Shown here piece by piece: positions 55,595 to 64,000 of a DNA stretch of 64,000 bases (its first letter is position 1; each line of letters starts with the position of its first letter). The DNA comes from Gammaproteobacteria bacterium (GTDB lineage: Bacteria; Pseudomonadota; Gammaproteobacteria; Pseudomonadales; Azotimanducaceae): the NCBI GenBank assembly GCA_026705345.1, contig JAPPAV010000044.1, forward strand, positions 27,070-91,069, given 5' to 3'. The notes under the pieces were generated by a model. The model saw only the letters and a program-made list of their open reading frames with translations, searched no databases and was not told where the DNA came from. The position numbers and the translations under genes are program-made.

Positions 55595-58500
55595 CTAGAA
55601 CCCTATCCGCAGCGAGGTGTAGGCAAGCCGGCCCATGATGTCGTCCACGTAGGCTTCATAGCCAACGCCGGACGGGAACGGGTCGGGTCCGGTGCCGAAG
55701 ATGTTTCGCACGCCGAGGTTGAAGTTGACGTAGCCGAGGCCAAACACATCCGGTCGGTTGTAGTTGTAGTTCAGATCCCAATAGTGCCGCGAGTCGATCT
55801 TGCAGTACGGGTTCCGGTCCTGGTCCGCACAGGCGTCCGCTTCCGTCCACATGCTCTCGATGATCCGCTTGCCGTTTGCGTCGCGCTGGATATTGTCCTC
55901 GTGCCATAGCTGGCCTTCAGCGCCACCGCGGGGCAGATCGGGATCGATATACGCGTAGGTGACGGTGCGGATACCGTTCAGCTCGTTACCCAACGGACCG
56001 TTGGGGTCGGCGTAGTCGCCGTAGGAATCCAGGTTGCGCACGGCACCGTTGAGGCAGAAGGGGTCGGTCAGGTTCTCGCCAGCCTCGAGCCTTGCGCGGC
56101 AGTCCGCGGTCTTGGCGAGCAGCTCGTCCCAAGCCGCGTTGACGTCCGTGAGGGAGCTGTGCCAACGCGCCTGCAACTGGGCGCTGTGGTTGCCGCGGAA
56201 CCACCGTAGACCGACATTGACCCGCAATTCCGGAGTTGCCGGCAAGGGCTGGAAGAGGCCGTTGCCGCCGCCGAATTGCGCCGTATTGCGGTTTCCGACG
56301 CCGTCCACGCGGATTCCCGCGTTCTGTTGCCTACCGCCTGCCGCCCAACGCTCGAGGCTCAACTCCAGCATCTTGGTGGCGGATACGTTGACCGAGAAGC
56401 CACCGTAGTCACCGCCAATCAATGGAATCTCCGATCCATCGAAGTTGTAGGTGCCGCTGAAAATCAGGGTGGTGGCGGTTTGCTCGCCCTGGTTAACCCA
56501 GGAGTCTCGAACGCTCACCAGGCGTCCACCCTCGTCGCGTTCGATCAGATGGCCATGGGTCGCCGCCTCCATATCGGCGATGTACGCAGCCGCCGCCGCT
56601 TGGCGACACTGCAACTCCTCCGCGCTTGTTTGCTCGGCGAAATCAACCGCGTTGCGCGGATGGGGTGACGGATACTGTTCTACCGGGTAGAGGTTCTGGT
56701 CGTCGTAGTTCAGCAGCGTTTCCTGGCCGCAGCGATCCTTGATGAAACCTTCGAAGTTCGCACCGGCTTCGCCGACCACACCCGCTGGCGAGATGCGTTC
56801 GACCCGGCCGTTGAAGTCCACCGTGGTGTAGTCCAGGTCGAGGAGCATGTCGCCGTCGAGCAACCGCATCGAAACACCGGCGTTCCACAGATCCGATACC
56901 TCCGCGCCCAAACCCTCGTTCGGCGCGTTGGAAACGACCAGCACGTTGCTGACCACACCGGAGCCCGGGTTCGCCTCCGCGCAGTGCGGCAGTTCGGCGG
57001 CGAGGTCGCACAGATAGTCTCGCACCTGTCCGAACTCGTTGCGGTAGTCCGCCGAATTGAACAACTGGAACATCCCCGGCAGCACGAAACCTTCCGTCTT
57101 GCTGCCCCGGATAGCCAGCCAATCGAAGGGCTGGTAGCGCATGGCGATCTTCGGAATGGTCACGTCGAACCGGGATTCCTGCCCCGCTTCCGCAAACGAC
57201 GCGTTGCCGACGAACTCTGCGTAGCGCACGGCCAACTGCACTTCCATTTCACCCCACGTCGGATGGTCGATGGGGTGTATCTGGACTTCGCCGAACACCG
57301 CCGTGGTCGTCTCTTCCGTCTGCTGCTCCGTCTGCCGGGCGGAACCCAGGGTGGAGTTGCCGTACTGGTTGGGGCGCTGGTTCTCCGTCTCAACGCGATA
57401 ATGGATACCAGCCGCCACGCCAACCGGCGCGTCGTTGTACCAAAGGTCGAACAAGCCGCCGTTCGAGGCGACCAGGTCGATGATGTGGGTGCCGGTTACC
57501 CGGCTGTCCTGACGCATGATCAGACCGGCACGGCGGGTTTCCAGTTCCGTGTTCCACGCCGGATCGTCCTTGTCCCGCCAAGCGGGCAGAAGCTCCCCGG
57601 TTTCGGGATCGGAATCGAGCCAGGCGGTGGAGAACGGGTTCCAGCATTCGTTCGGGCTGGAACTACCCTGCGGCGAGCCACCCTTGCAGCGCAGGCTCGC
57701 CACCGTCCAGTTCCAGACGGGTTCGAGGTAGTCGTTCTCCCGTGTTCCCCGGGCCCAGATCCAATCCGCATCGACGATCCACTCGGTATCGGGAATCGTG
57801 ATCGAGGTCCCGAAGCGCACGCGCATGTTGTTGATCGCGTTGCGCCGGTTGAAGCTCATGTCGGGGTTCAACCAGGGATAGGACTCGTGGACGTAGGGCT
57901 GTTTCGGATGCGGTGCCAGGTTGGCCATCCGCACGTCCTCGAACAGGCGCACGCCGATCGTGCCGTGCGAGTCGATGTCGAATCGATCCGGTATGCCGTC
58001 GCCGTCGACATCCGAATCGATAGGCAGCAATACCACCCGGTAGTAAGGATCCTTCTGAGCCGAGATATCGCTCAATTCCTGATCATCGGCCACCTTGTCG
58101 CCGTTCAAGTCCCGGTCGGGCAGGCCGTCGCCGTTGCGGTCCTGGGCATAGATCAGCAACTCGCCGGCTTCCTCGAGGTAGTCGTAGACGCCGTTGCCGT
58201 TGACATCGACGTAGCTCATGAACGTGTCCGCCTTGAAGACGCCCGGCAGGTCGGGTCGCTCGTACAGCGGGTTGAAGGTGTCGCAGCCCGGAAGGTTCGG
58301 CATGTAGTCGCAGGAGTTCGAACCGTCCGCAAAGGCCCGGAAGGGGTTGCCGGGGTTCGAGCCGATGGCGATGGCGACATCGGGACCGAAGAAGCTCGTT
58401 CCCTCGTTCCACTCGTCGATGTGGTGAGCGCGCTCGCGAGTGTGGTACTCCATGGTGGAAACCACCAGTTCACCGTGGACGGTCAGGTAGTCGTTGAAGT

Positions 58501-59872
58501 TGTGCTCGAAGAAGGCCATGCCGCTCTGGCGGTCCTCGTGGGCCCGGATGTCCTGCCAATCGGCGGTGACCTGGCGACAGTCCTCATAGGAACCGTGTGA
58601 GCCTTCCTCGTCGCCGATCGTCCGCGTCTCGATACCGCGGTTGTTACCCGTCGTGTAGCCGTTCAGGAAGCTGCCTTTCTTGGCCACGTCGTTGTAGCCG
58701 AGGCCGAATTCGTTGGCGGTGGAAGGATCGCCCAGTGAATCGTGACCGCCGCCGAACGGATAGTGGCAGCCCGGGTCGTACCGTTCGAGCATGCGGAGTC
58801 GGGAAATTCCGTCGGATCGGGCCGAGCTAAAGTCGAACGCCGTACCTTCGTAGTAGTAGTCGCTCTCGCCTTCCAAAGCCGGGTAGAGGTGCCATGGACC
58901 TGAAGTGGCAATGTGTCCCGGCGGCGCATCGGCCGGATTCGCGAAGTTTTGCCAGCCCGACAACGGCGGTTGTTCGAGTTCGCCGGTCGGGTAACGACGG
59001 GGAACGCGCCACTCGCCCGGATGGCTCTGTGACCGTTCACCCCAGGTGGGCAGCAACTGGCCCGTCCAACCGGTGGAACTGACGATGTACCGCGGCCGCG
59101 CGGTGGCCGGCATGCTCTCGACATCGCGTATTTCCATCGCGAAGATGGCGCTCGTGCGATCACCTTGCGCGCCCGCGAGGACGCCCAGGCTCTTGGACGG
59201 CGAGCCCTCGTCGATGGCCTGCTGAACGGAATACGATACGTCCAGTCCGTCGAAGTTCTTGCGCGGTATGAGGTTGACCACCCCGGAAACCGCTTCCGAT
59301 CCGTAGATCGCCGACGCACCGTCCAGCACGGTTTCGACACGACCGATACCAATGCCCGGATAGAGGTTGGTAACGTCGGCGCCCGCACGTCGGGTCCAGA
59401 ACGAATAGCCCGTGACAAGCGTCGGCACACGGTGCCCGTCCATCATGGTCATCGTTGCCCGCGCCCCGAGTCCACGCAGGTTCGGGAACACCTCGACGCC
59501 TTGCGGTCCGCCCTGGTCGTCGCCGCCACCGGTTTCGAAAGGTGCCGCGTTGGCGTTCACGCCGACTTGGTAGGTCTGATCGAAGATGATGTCGCCAAGG
59601 TCGGGGGTACCGGCGAACTGGAGGTCCAGTTCGTCGATGGTGTCCACCGGCGAGGGCAGGTCGAAGGTTTCGCGCCGAATGTGGGACCCCGTGACGATAA
59701 CCGTCTCGACGTCTTCTTCGTCTTCGGCGACTTCCTCCTCCGCAGCCTCGGCTTCGGCCACCTCGTTCTCGTCGATGGCCTCGTCCTCCTCCTGCCCGTA
59801 GGCGGTGGATGCACCCGCTACCAGCGCGAGTGCGCCAGTCAGCCACAGAACCTTTTGGAACGGCAGTTTCAT
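55595..59872 (-). CDS. Very large TonB-dependent outer-membrane receptor with Asp-rich inserts
   Basis: A 1425-residue receptor (usual range about 700-1000). Signal peptide MKLPFQKVLWLTGALALVAGASTAYG, then a highly acidic run of about 35 residues, ETVIVTGSHIRRETFDLPSPV, and the plug (LRGLGARATMTMMDGHRV, GRVETVLDGASAIYGSEAVSGVVNLI). Inserted loops at about residues 560-635 carry Ca-binding-like repeats (DVNGNGVYD, DRNGDGLPDRDLNGDKVADD, DSDVDGDGIPDRFDID). The C-terminal beta strands end LAYTSLRIGF with terminal Phe. It would import a large ligand with TonB-ExbBD, not present here. The upstream gap 59873-60143 has TTGACT (minus strand) without a good -10. Confidence 0.95.
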   Translation of the reverse strand: MKLPFQKVLWLTGALALVAGASTAYGQEEDEAIDENEVAEAEAAEEEVAEDEEDVETVIVTGSHIRRETFDLPSPVDTIDELDLQFAGTPDLGDIIFDQTYQVGVNANAAPFETGGGDDQGGPQGVEVFPNLRGLGARATMTMMDGHRVPTLVTGYSFWTRRAGADVTNLYPGIGIGRVETVLDGASAIYGSEAVSGVVNLIPRKNFDGLDVSYSVQQAIDEGSPSKSLGVLAGAQGDRTSAIFAMEIRDVESMPATARPRYIVSSTGWTGQLLPTWGERSQSHPGEWRVPRRYPTGELEQPPLSGWQNFANPADAPPGHIATSGPWHLYPALEGESDYYYEGTAFDFSSARSDGISRLRMLERYDPGCHYPFGGGHDSLGDPSTANEFGLGYNDVAKKGSFLNGYTTGNNRGIETRTIGDEEGSHGSYEDCRQVTADWQDIRAHEDRQSGMAFFEHNFNDYLTVHGELVVSTMEYHTRERAHHIDEWNEGTSFFGPDVAIAIGSNPGNPFRAFADGSNSCDYMPNLPGCDTFNPLYERPDLPGVFKADTFMSYVDVNGNGVYDYLEEAGELLIYAQDRNGDGLPDRDLNGDKVADDQELSDISAQKDPYYRVVLLPIDSDVDGDGIPDRFDIDSHGTIGVRLFEDVRMANLAPHPKQPYVHESYPWLNPDMSFNRRNAINNMRVRFGTSITIPDTEWIVDADWIWARGTRENDYLEPVWNWTVASLRCKGGSPQGSSSPNECWNPFSTAWLDSDPETGELLPAWRDKDDPAWNTELETRRAGLIMRQDSRVTGTHIIDLVASNGGLFDLWYNDAPVGVAAGIHYRVETENQRPNQYGNSTLGSARQTEQQTEETTTAVFGEVQIHPIDHPTWGEMEVQLAVRYAEFVGNASFAEAGQESRFDVTIPKIAMRYQPFDWLAIRGSKTEGFVLPGMFQLFNSADYRNEFGQVRDYLCDLAAELPHCAEANPGSGVVSNVLVVSNAPNEGLGAEVSDLWNAGVSMRLLDGDMLLDLDYTTVDFNGRVERISPAGVVGEAGANFEGFIKDRCGQETLLNYDDQNLYPVEQYPSPHPRNAVDFAEQTSAEELQCRQAAAAAYIADMEAATHGHLIERDEGGRLVSVRDSWVNQGEQTATTLIFSGTYNFDGSEIPLIGGDYGGFSVNVSATKMLELSLERWAAGGRQQNAGIRVDGVGNRNTAQFGGGNGLFQPLPATPELRVNVGLRWFRGNHSAQLQARWHSSLTDVNAAWDELLAKTADCRARLEAGENLTDPFCLNGAVRNLDSYGDYADPNGPLGNELNGIRTVTYAYIDPDLPRGGAEGQLWHEDNIQRDANGKRIIESMWTEADACADQDRNPYCKIDSRHYWDLNYNYNRPDVFGLGYVNFNLGVRNIFGTGPDPFPSGVGYEAYVDDIMGRLAYTSLRIGF

Positions 59873-60143
59873 AAGTCCTCTCCCTATCCCTCAATCGATA
59901 CCGCGCTCACGCCCTCTTAGGAGCGCGTAACGCAATAGTCCTCATGGCGACTACACCATATAGCTGGGCGGCAAGTCAACACTTCTTGCTACCACTTGTT
60001 TCGGTATGCGTCGAGGCGTTTCGGGGACGTAACCCCGGTGGTTTCGGGTGTCTCGCTCGCCCTCGAAGAACCGCACCCGGAGCGAGTGGCGAGTACCGGC
60101 TCTGACCAGCCGAATTCGACCCCAATCGTCACGCGGAACGGTC

Positions 60144-60830
60144 TTAGCTCCCGCCCCCGCCTGCGTCGCCCCCCGGGGCGCCGCCGCCTAGTTCCTCGAT
60201 GAACTCCCCGAAGTTCTGGTAGATGCCCTCGTCCATGAACCGGCACGTCAGCTTCCTGATGTGGCTGCCCGCCGTGCGGCTCATGTCGCAGCCGACGCGA
60301 TTCGCCTTGGCGCTGTACTTCCCCCGGTAGTCGTCGATCACGGCTTCCAGGCCCGGCACATAAGGCTCCGGGATGCGGGCCCAAAGATCGCGAAAGTAGT
60401 TCTTGATCTCGGGGTGAGACGTGCCCTCAGCGGCGAGCCCCAGCCACCCGACGGCGGCGTAGGGATCCTGCGGGGTGCCAAGGCCTTGCTGATAGAGGAA
60501 CCCCACCCGAGCCTGGGCGAACTTGAAACCGCTGCGGGCTGCCGCGAGGAGGTGCGGGAAAGCCTCCTCGTACTTGCCCTGCTTGTAGAGCCAGTACCCC
60601 TTGCGTCGCGACTCGTAGATTTGGAATACGCGTTCGTAGGAAGGCACCTTGCCGCGCTCCGGCCGCGGTGCCGTCACGACGATCTCTTCGATATTGTCAC
60701 CCGCCGCTGCAACCGATCCGTCCGTGATCGAGGACTGGCCGTCCGCGTCCAAGGCGGACGGTTCCTGACCGTACCCGGGAAACGAGATTCCCACCAGCAG
60801 GGAAGTGAGCAAGACCGGAAAGGATCGCAT
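60144..60830 (-). CDS. Small secreted Sel1-like protein with EEIVVTA motif (paralogue 3 of 3)
   Basis: A 228-residue protein with signal MRSFPVLLTSLLVGISFPGYGQ (an ATG six codons upstream is an alternative). NIEEIVVTAPRP precedes WLYKQGKYEEAFPHLLAAARSGFKFAQARVGFLYQQGLG, GWLGLAAEGTSHPEIKNYFRDLWARIPEPYVPGLE and VGCDMSRTAGSHIRKLTCRF. It ends in a Gly-rich tail. It lies upstream of the TonB-dependent receptor on the same strand. Confidence 0.82.
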   Translation of the reverse strand: MRSFPVLLTSLLVGISFPGYGQEPSALDADGQSSITDGSVAAAGDNIEEIVVTAPRPERGKVPSYERVFQIYESRRKGYWLYKQGKYEEAFPHLLAAARSGFKFAQARVGFLYQQGLGTPQDPYAAVGWLGLAAEGTSHPEIKNYFRDLWARIPEPYVPGLEAVIDDYRGKYSAKANRVGCDMSRTAGSHIRKLTCRFMDEGIYQNFGEFIEELGGGAPGGDAGGGGS

Positions 60831-61025
60831 CGTTGACTGCATCCGCATGGGCGACGGATCGTACCACAGGAATTTTCCCGGGTTGTGGCGTTGTTGTCAC
60901 ACGCTGGTGATCGCCTGCTGCCCCAATCCGGACCATGCACACCGGCCCACCCACGGCGGCACACCCAGAGGTCCGAGTCGGCTACCATCCGTAGCGCTTC
61001 GTCGACCGAATGGCCGGAGAGCTAT

Positions 61026-64000
61026 TTGTCCGCATACCGAAAGCCACGACCCGAGCCAAGGCGACGGAGGGTTCCTTGGGCGCTGTCTGTGAGCGTGCTC
61101 GTCGCGCTTGTGTTCGCTATGCCGGGCTGCAAGCCAGACAGCGCGGCGCACAACGACCGCGGCGTAGCGCTCATGGGCCGCTACGAGTACGCGGCCGCCG
61201 AGGCCGAGTTCCAGGCCGCCGTTGCGGGTTCGCCCGACTGGCTTGCGGCACGGATCAACCTGGCGATCGCCACGCTGAACCGCCAGAACGAGGGCGACGA
61301 ACGGCTTGCGCTCGGAATTCTCGCCGACGTCCTCGAAGTCGATCCCGACGAACCCCGCGCCCTCTATACGAGCGGCATCCTGCACTACCACCTCGGTGAG
61401 ATCGAGCCCGCACTGCGTTACTTCGGCCGGGTCGTCGAGATGGATCCGGGAGACGCTCACGCCGCCTACTTCTTCGGGCTGCTGCACCTCCAGTCGCAAG
61501 ACAACGCCGGCGCGATCAGGTGGCTCGCGAAGAGCATCGAACTCGATCCGCATTTGCTGAGCGGCTACTACACCGGTTCGCTGGCGCTACGCCGTCTCGG
61601 GCGCCACGACGAAGCCAACGAGCTGCTGGACACCTATACGCGCCTGAAGCCGAACCCGACCGCTCACCTCGCGGAAATCGCATACAAGCGCATGGGGCCA
61701 AAGGCCGACGTACTGGCGGTCGCGCGTGCGGATACGGACCCGCTCGAACGCCCCGAAGGACCGATCTTCGAAGATCCCCTGACACTCGACATCGATGCTG
61801 CTAGCCCCGCCGTCACGACCGTCGACCTCGACGGCGACGGCCGGCAGGAGGTCGTGCTGACCGGCGATGGACCGCCCATGTTGCTCCGCGGCGGTGCCGA
61901 CGGCGTACTGACGCCGGTTCCAGACAACCCCTTCGCAGATGTTCGAGGAGTCGTCGCGGCCCTGTGGGGCGACATCGACGACGACGGCATGGTCGATGTC
62001 GTCTTTTGCGGCGCCGAGGGACCGGTCTACTGGCGGCAAGCGCCGGTGGGCACCTGGACGAGGGATCGCCTCCTCGGCGAGGATCCCTGCACGGGCGGCG
62101 CAGTCGCGGATGCCGACCACGACGGCGACCTAGACGTCTTCACCATCGGACCCGCTGGCAGCGAACTGTTCAGCAACAACCGCGACGGCACCTTCCGTCG
62201 GCTCGCGGCCGAAATGGGACTTTCGAAAACGAGCCACGGGCGTCAGGCGCTCTTTGCCGATCTCGACGGCGACCGCGATCTCGATATCCTCGTCGTCAAC
62301 GCAGTCCCGCCGCACGACATCTGGCAGAACGACCGGACCTGGAACTACCGGCCGATGGCCGGACTCCGCGACCTGCGGAACACGCCATTGGCTGCAGTGA
62401 CCGTCGGGGATGCGGACGCGGACGGTCACCGCGAGATCTACGGCGTGGCCGCCGACGGCGAGTTGCTTCGCTGGACGTACGACGGCTCGGCGTGGAAGAA
62501 GACATCCGTGACCCCGGCCATGACCGGGTCCACCGCCCCCGGTACGCGAGAACTGGACCTCGCCGACTTCGACGGCGACGGACGCGGCGAACTGTTGCGC
62601 GTTCTGCCGGACGGCCTCACGCTGATCGACCCGGCCACCGGCGAGGTGAAGCACGCCGAGACCGTTCCGAATCTCGTGACCGCCATGGCGCTGGTGCTCG
62701 ACGCTGCGCATGGGCCGAGCCTGCTCGCCGTTCACGACCGAAAGGTCTCGCTGTGGCGGGCTGGTTCCGGCAGGCATGTCTTTCTCGCACTCACCCTCAC
62801 CGGGGACGGCGAGGCCGGACAGACGCGGTCCAACGCTTCCGGACTCGGCACCTGGGTACGAGTCCGGGTGGCGGGTCGATGGACGGTGCTGGATCGTATG
62901 GATCCGCATTCCGGTCCTGGCCAAAGCCTTCAGCCGTTGAGCATCGGCCTCGGCGGACACAGTCAAGCGGACTTCGTCGAACTCGAGTGGTCCAACGGCG
63001 TGTCGCAGACCGAACTGGACCTCGAGGCCGGCAGACACCACGTTATCGAAGAGACCCAGCGCCAACTGGCCAGTTGCCCTGTGCTGTTCGCGTGGAACGG
63101 CAAAGCGTTCGAGTTCGTCAGCGATGTTCTCGGCGGTGCCGCGCTCGGCTACCTGGACGCGCCGGGTCGCTACGCACCGCCCCGGCCCGTGGAGGGGTTC
63201 CTGCTGAACGCGGCATCGCTGGTCGCCCGCGATGGGCGCTACGCGCTGAAACTAGCCGAGCCAATGGAGGAAAACGCCTACCTCGATTCGGCAAGGCTCA
63301 CCGTCTACGATCTGCCAACCGGTTGGGACATCGTGCTCGACGAACGCTTGGCGGTCGCCGGCGCACCCGCCACGGGGCGGCACATCACCTTCCGGCGTGC
63401 CGTGGCACCGGTGTCCGTGACCACTGCCGACGGCACCGACGTGACGGAACTGGCCTTGGCCCAGGACCGGCGGGCGCCGCCGCCCGGTGCACTGGACCCT
63501 CGTTTCGTCGGCTTGCTCGATCGCGACCAGGAACTCACCCTGGAGTTCGCGCGCCCGCTCGACCCGGAAGGAGCGGTACTCGTGGCGGAGGGCTGGATCG
63601 AGTACCCCTACTCGCAGACCGTTTTCGCGGCCTGGCAGGCTGGCGCGCGCTACCGGCCGACGACGCTCGAAGCACGTGCCGGCAATGGCGAGTGGGCGAT
63701 GATCGCCGAGGAGTTCGGCTATCCTGCAGGGATGCCACGCACCATGGCGCTACCGTTGCCGGAGTTACCGCCGGGGACCGACGCGCTGCGCCTTAGGTCG
63801 AACATGGAAATCTACTGGGACCGGCTGCGTGTGGTCTGGGAAGAGCCCTTGGAAGACGTGGTCGCGGCGACCCTGGAACCGGTGATTGCCCGCGTCGCCC
63901 GCACCGGCTTCGCCAAACGCACCACGGGCCCGCAACGGCTTCCGCACTACGACTACGGCAACCGCTCCCCTTACTGGGATGCGAAGGCACCCGAAGGGCA
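61026..64000 (+). CDS. TPR / FG-GAP / ASPIC fusion lipoprotein (3' end outside window)
   Basis: An open frame of at least 991 residues running off the right edge. The TTG start at 61026 has GGAG 6 nt upstream. An Arg-rich n-region is followed by ALSVSVLVALVFAMPGC (lipobox). Residues about 35-220 hold TPR units (NDRGVALMGRYEYAAAEAEFQAAV, ALYTSGILHYHLGEIEPALRYFGRVVEMDP). FG-GAP/VCBS blades follow (VDLDGDGRQEVVL, GDIDDDGMVDVVF, ADADHDGDLDVFT, ADLDGDRDLDILV, ADFDGDGRGELLR), an ASPIC-like segment (VELEWSNGVSQTEL), and SCPVLFAWNGKAFEFVSDVLG with a further beta-rich domain. It joins in one chain what 51.5-54.7 kb encodes as two proteins. Confidence 0.9.
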   Translation, partial: MSAYRKPRPEPRRRRVPWALSVSVLVALVFAMPGCKPDSAAHNDRGVALMGRYEYAAAEAEFQAAVAGSPDWLAARINLAIATLNRQNEGDERLALGILADVLEVDPDEPRALYTSGILHYHLGEIEPALRYFGRVVEMDPGDAHAAYFFGLLHLQSQDNAGAIRWLAKSIELDPHLLSGYYTGSLALRRLGRHDEANELLDTYTRLKPNPTAHLAEIAYKRMGPKADVLAVARADTDPLERPEGPIFEDPLTLDIDAASPAVTTVDLDGDGRQEVVLTGDGPPMLLRGGADGVLTPVPDNPFADVRGVVAALWGDIDDDGMVDVVFCGAEGPVYWRQAPVGTWTRDRLLGEDPCTGGAVADADHDGDLDVFTIGPAGSELFSNNRDGTFRRLAAEMGLSKTSHGRQALFADLDGDRDLDILVVNAVPPHDIWQNDRTWNYRPMAGLRDLRNTPLAAVTVGDADADGHREIYGVAADGELLRWTYDGSAWKKTSVTPAMTGSTAPGTRELDLADFDGDGRGELLRVLPDGLTLIDPATGEVKHAETVPNLVTAMALVLDAAHGPSLLAVHDRKVSLWRAGSGRHVFLALTLTGDGEAGQTRSNASGLGTWVRVRVAGRWTVLDRMDPHSGPGQSLQPLSIGLGGHSQADFVELEWSNGVSQTELDLEAGRHHVIEETQRQLASCPVLFAWNGKAFEFVSDVLGGAALGYLDAPGRYAPPRPVEGFLLNAASLVARDGRYALKLAEPMEENAYLDSARLTVYDLPTGWDIVLDERLAVAGAPATGRHITFRRAVAPVSVTTADGTDVTELALAQDRRAPPPGALDPRFVGLLDRDQELTLEFARPLDPEGAVLVAEGWIEYPYSQTVFAAWQAGARYRPTTLEARAGNGEWAMIAEEFGYPAGMPRTMALPLPELPPGTDALRLRSNMEIYWDRLRVVWEEPLEDVVAATLEPVIARVARTGFAKRTTGPQRLPHYDYGNRSPYWDAKAPEG

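Noticed and set aside
59951..59979. Sigma-70 promoter for the giant receptor (TTGACT, 17 nt, GTGTAG on the minus strand)
   Set aside because: Spacing is right and the -35 is good, but the -10 matches only one base of the consensus; left as a remark only.
61964..63796. Plus-strand ORF of 610 codons, Arg-rich
   Set aside because: A shifted frame of the TPR/FG-GAP gene, which is open across the whole interval with clear repeats.

Overview
The window is GC-rich chromosomal DNA that reads as an uncultured gammaproteobacterium. The order pilin / pilB-pilC-pilD-coaE, the nearby argJ, secA, dciA, and the hpf-ptsN-npr group are gammaproteobacterial housekeeping arrangements. TonB-dependent receptors, a sulfatase, a Rieske oxygenase and CRTAC1-type proteins suggest a marine or host-associated heterotroph. 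Species level cannot be read from the sequence.

Layout. 0-2.4 kb: 3' end of nadC, tRNA-Thr(CGT), a DUF222-HNH endonuclease gene. 2.8-8.4 kb: two prepilins divergent from pilBCD-coaE. 8.5-17.5 kb: argJ, secA, rtcB, an ABC exporter, dciA and the nitrogen-PTS genes. 17.5-20.9 kb: a Rieske oxygenase divergent from an amidohydrolase, then an unrecognised nuclease-like protein. 21-27 kb: a complete oligopeptide-type ABC importer (dppDFABC order). 27.4-33.9 kb: nucleoside hydrolase, a lipoprotein, an ECF sigma/anti-sigma pair leading into two tandem secreted paralogues, and two further proteins. 34-41 kb: an APH(6)-like kinase, a TPR-like protein, tRNA-Ser(CGA), and an operon of a truncated MFS protein, an acyl-CoA ligase and a ketopantoate-reductase-like enzyme, divergent from an SDR. 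41-47 kb: sulfatase, xdhC-mocA, nadK, cysE, ELM1-like. 47.5-64 kb: a surface/periplasm-oriented region with three paralogues of an undescribed small secreted family, an S9 peptidase homologue lacking catalytic residues, a 1425-residue TonB-dependent receptor, a TPR lipoprotein plus CRTAC1 lipoprotein pair, and a large TPR/FG-GAP/ASPIC protein that runs off the right edge.

The most unusual non-coding signal is a dispersed REP-type family: a 5' GTAG foot, an 8-bp stem whose sequence changes by compensating substitutions (GGGACGGG, GGGCGACC, GGGCGGGG with their complements) and a nearly constant CTTGT loop. About twenty full or partial copies lie between genes from 2.8 to 47.4 kb; none were seen from 47.5 kb to the end. 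In four genes the GTAG foot itself supplies the TAG stop codon, and in dppA a cluster of copies lies in frame between the ribosome-binding site/start codon and the lipobox.

All positions were read by eye; alignments, folding and database searches were not run.
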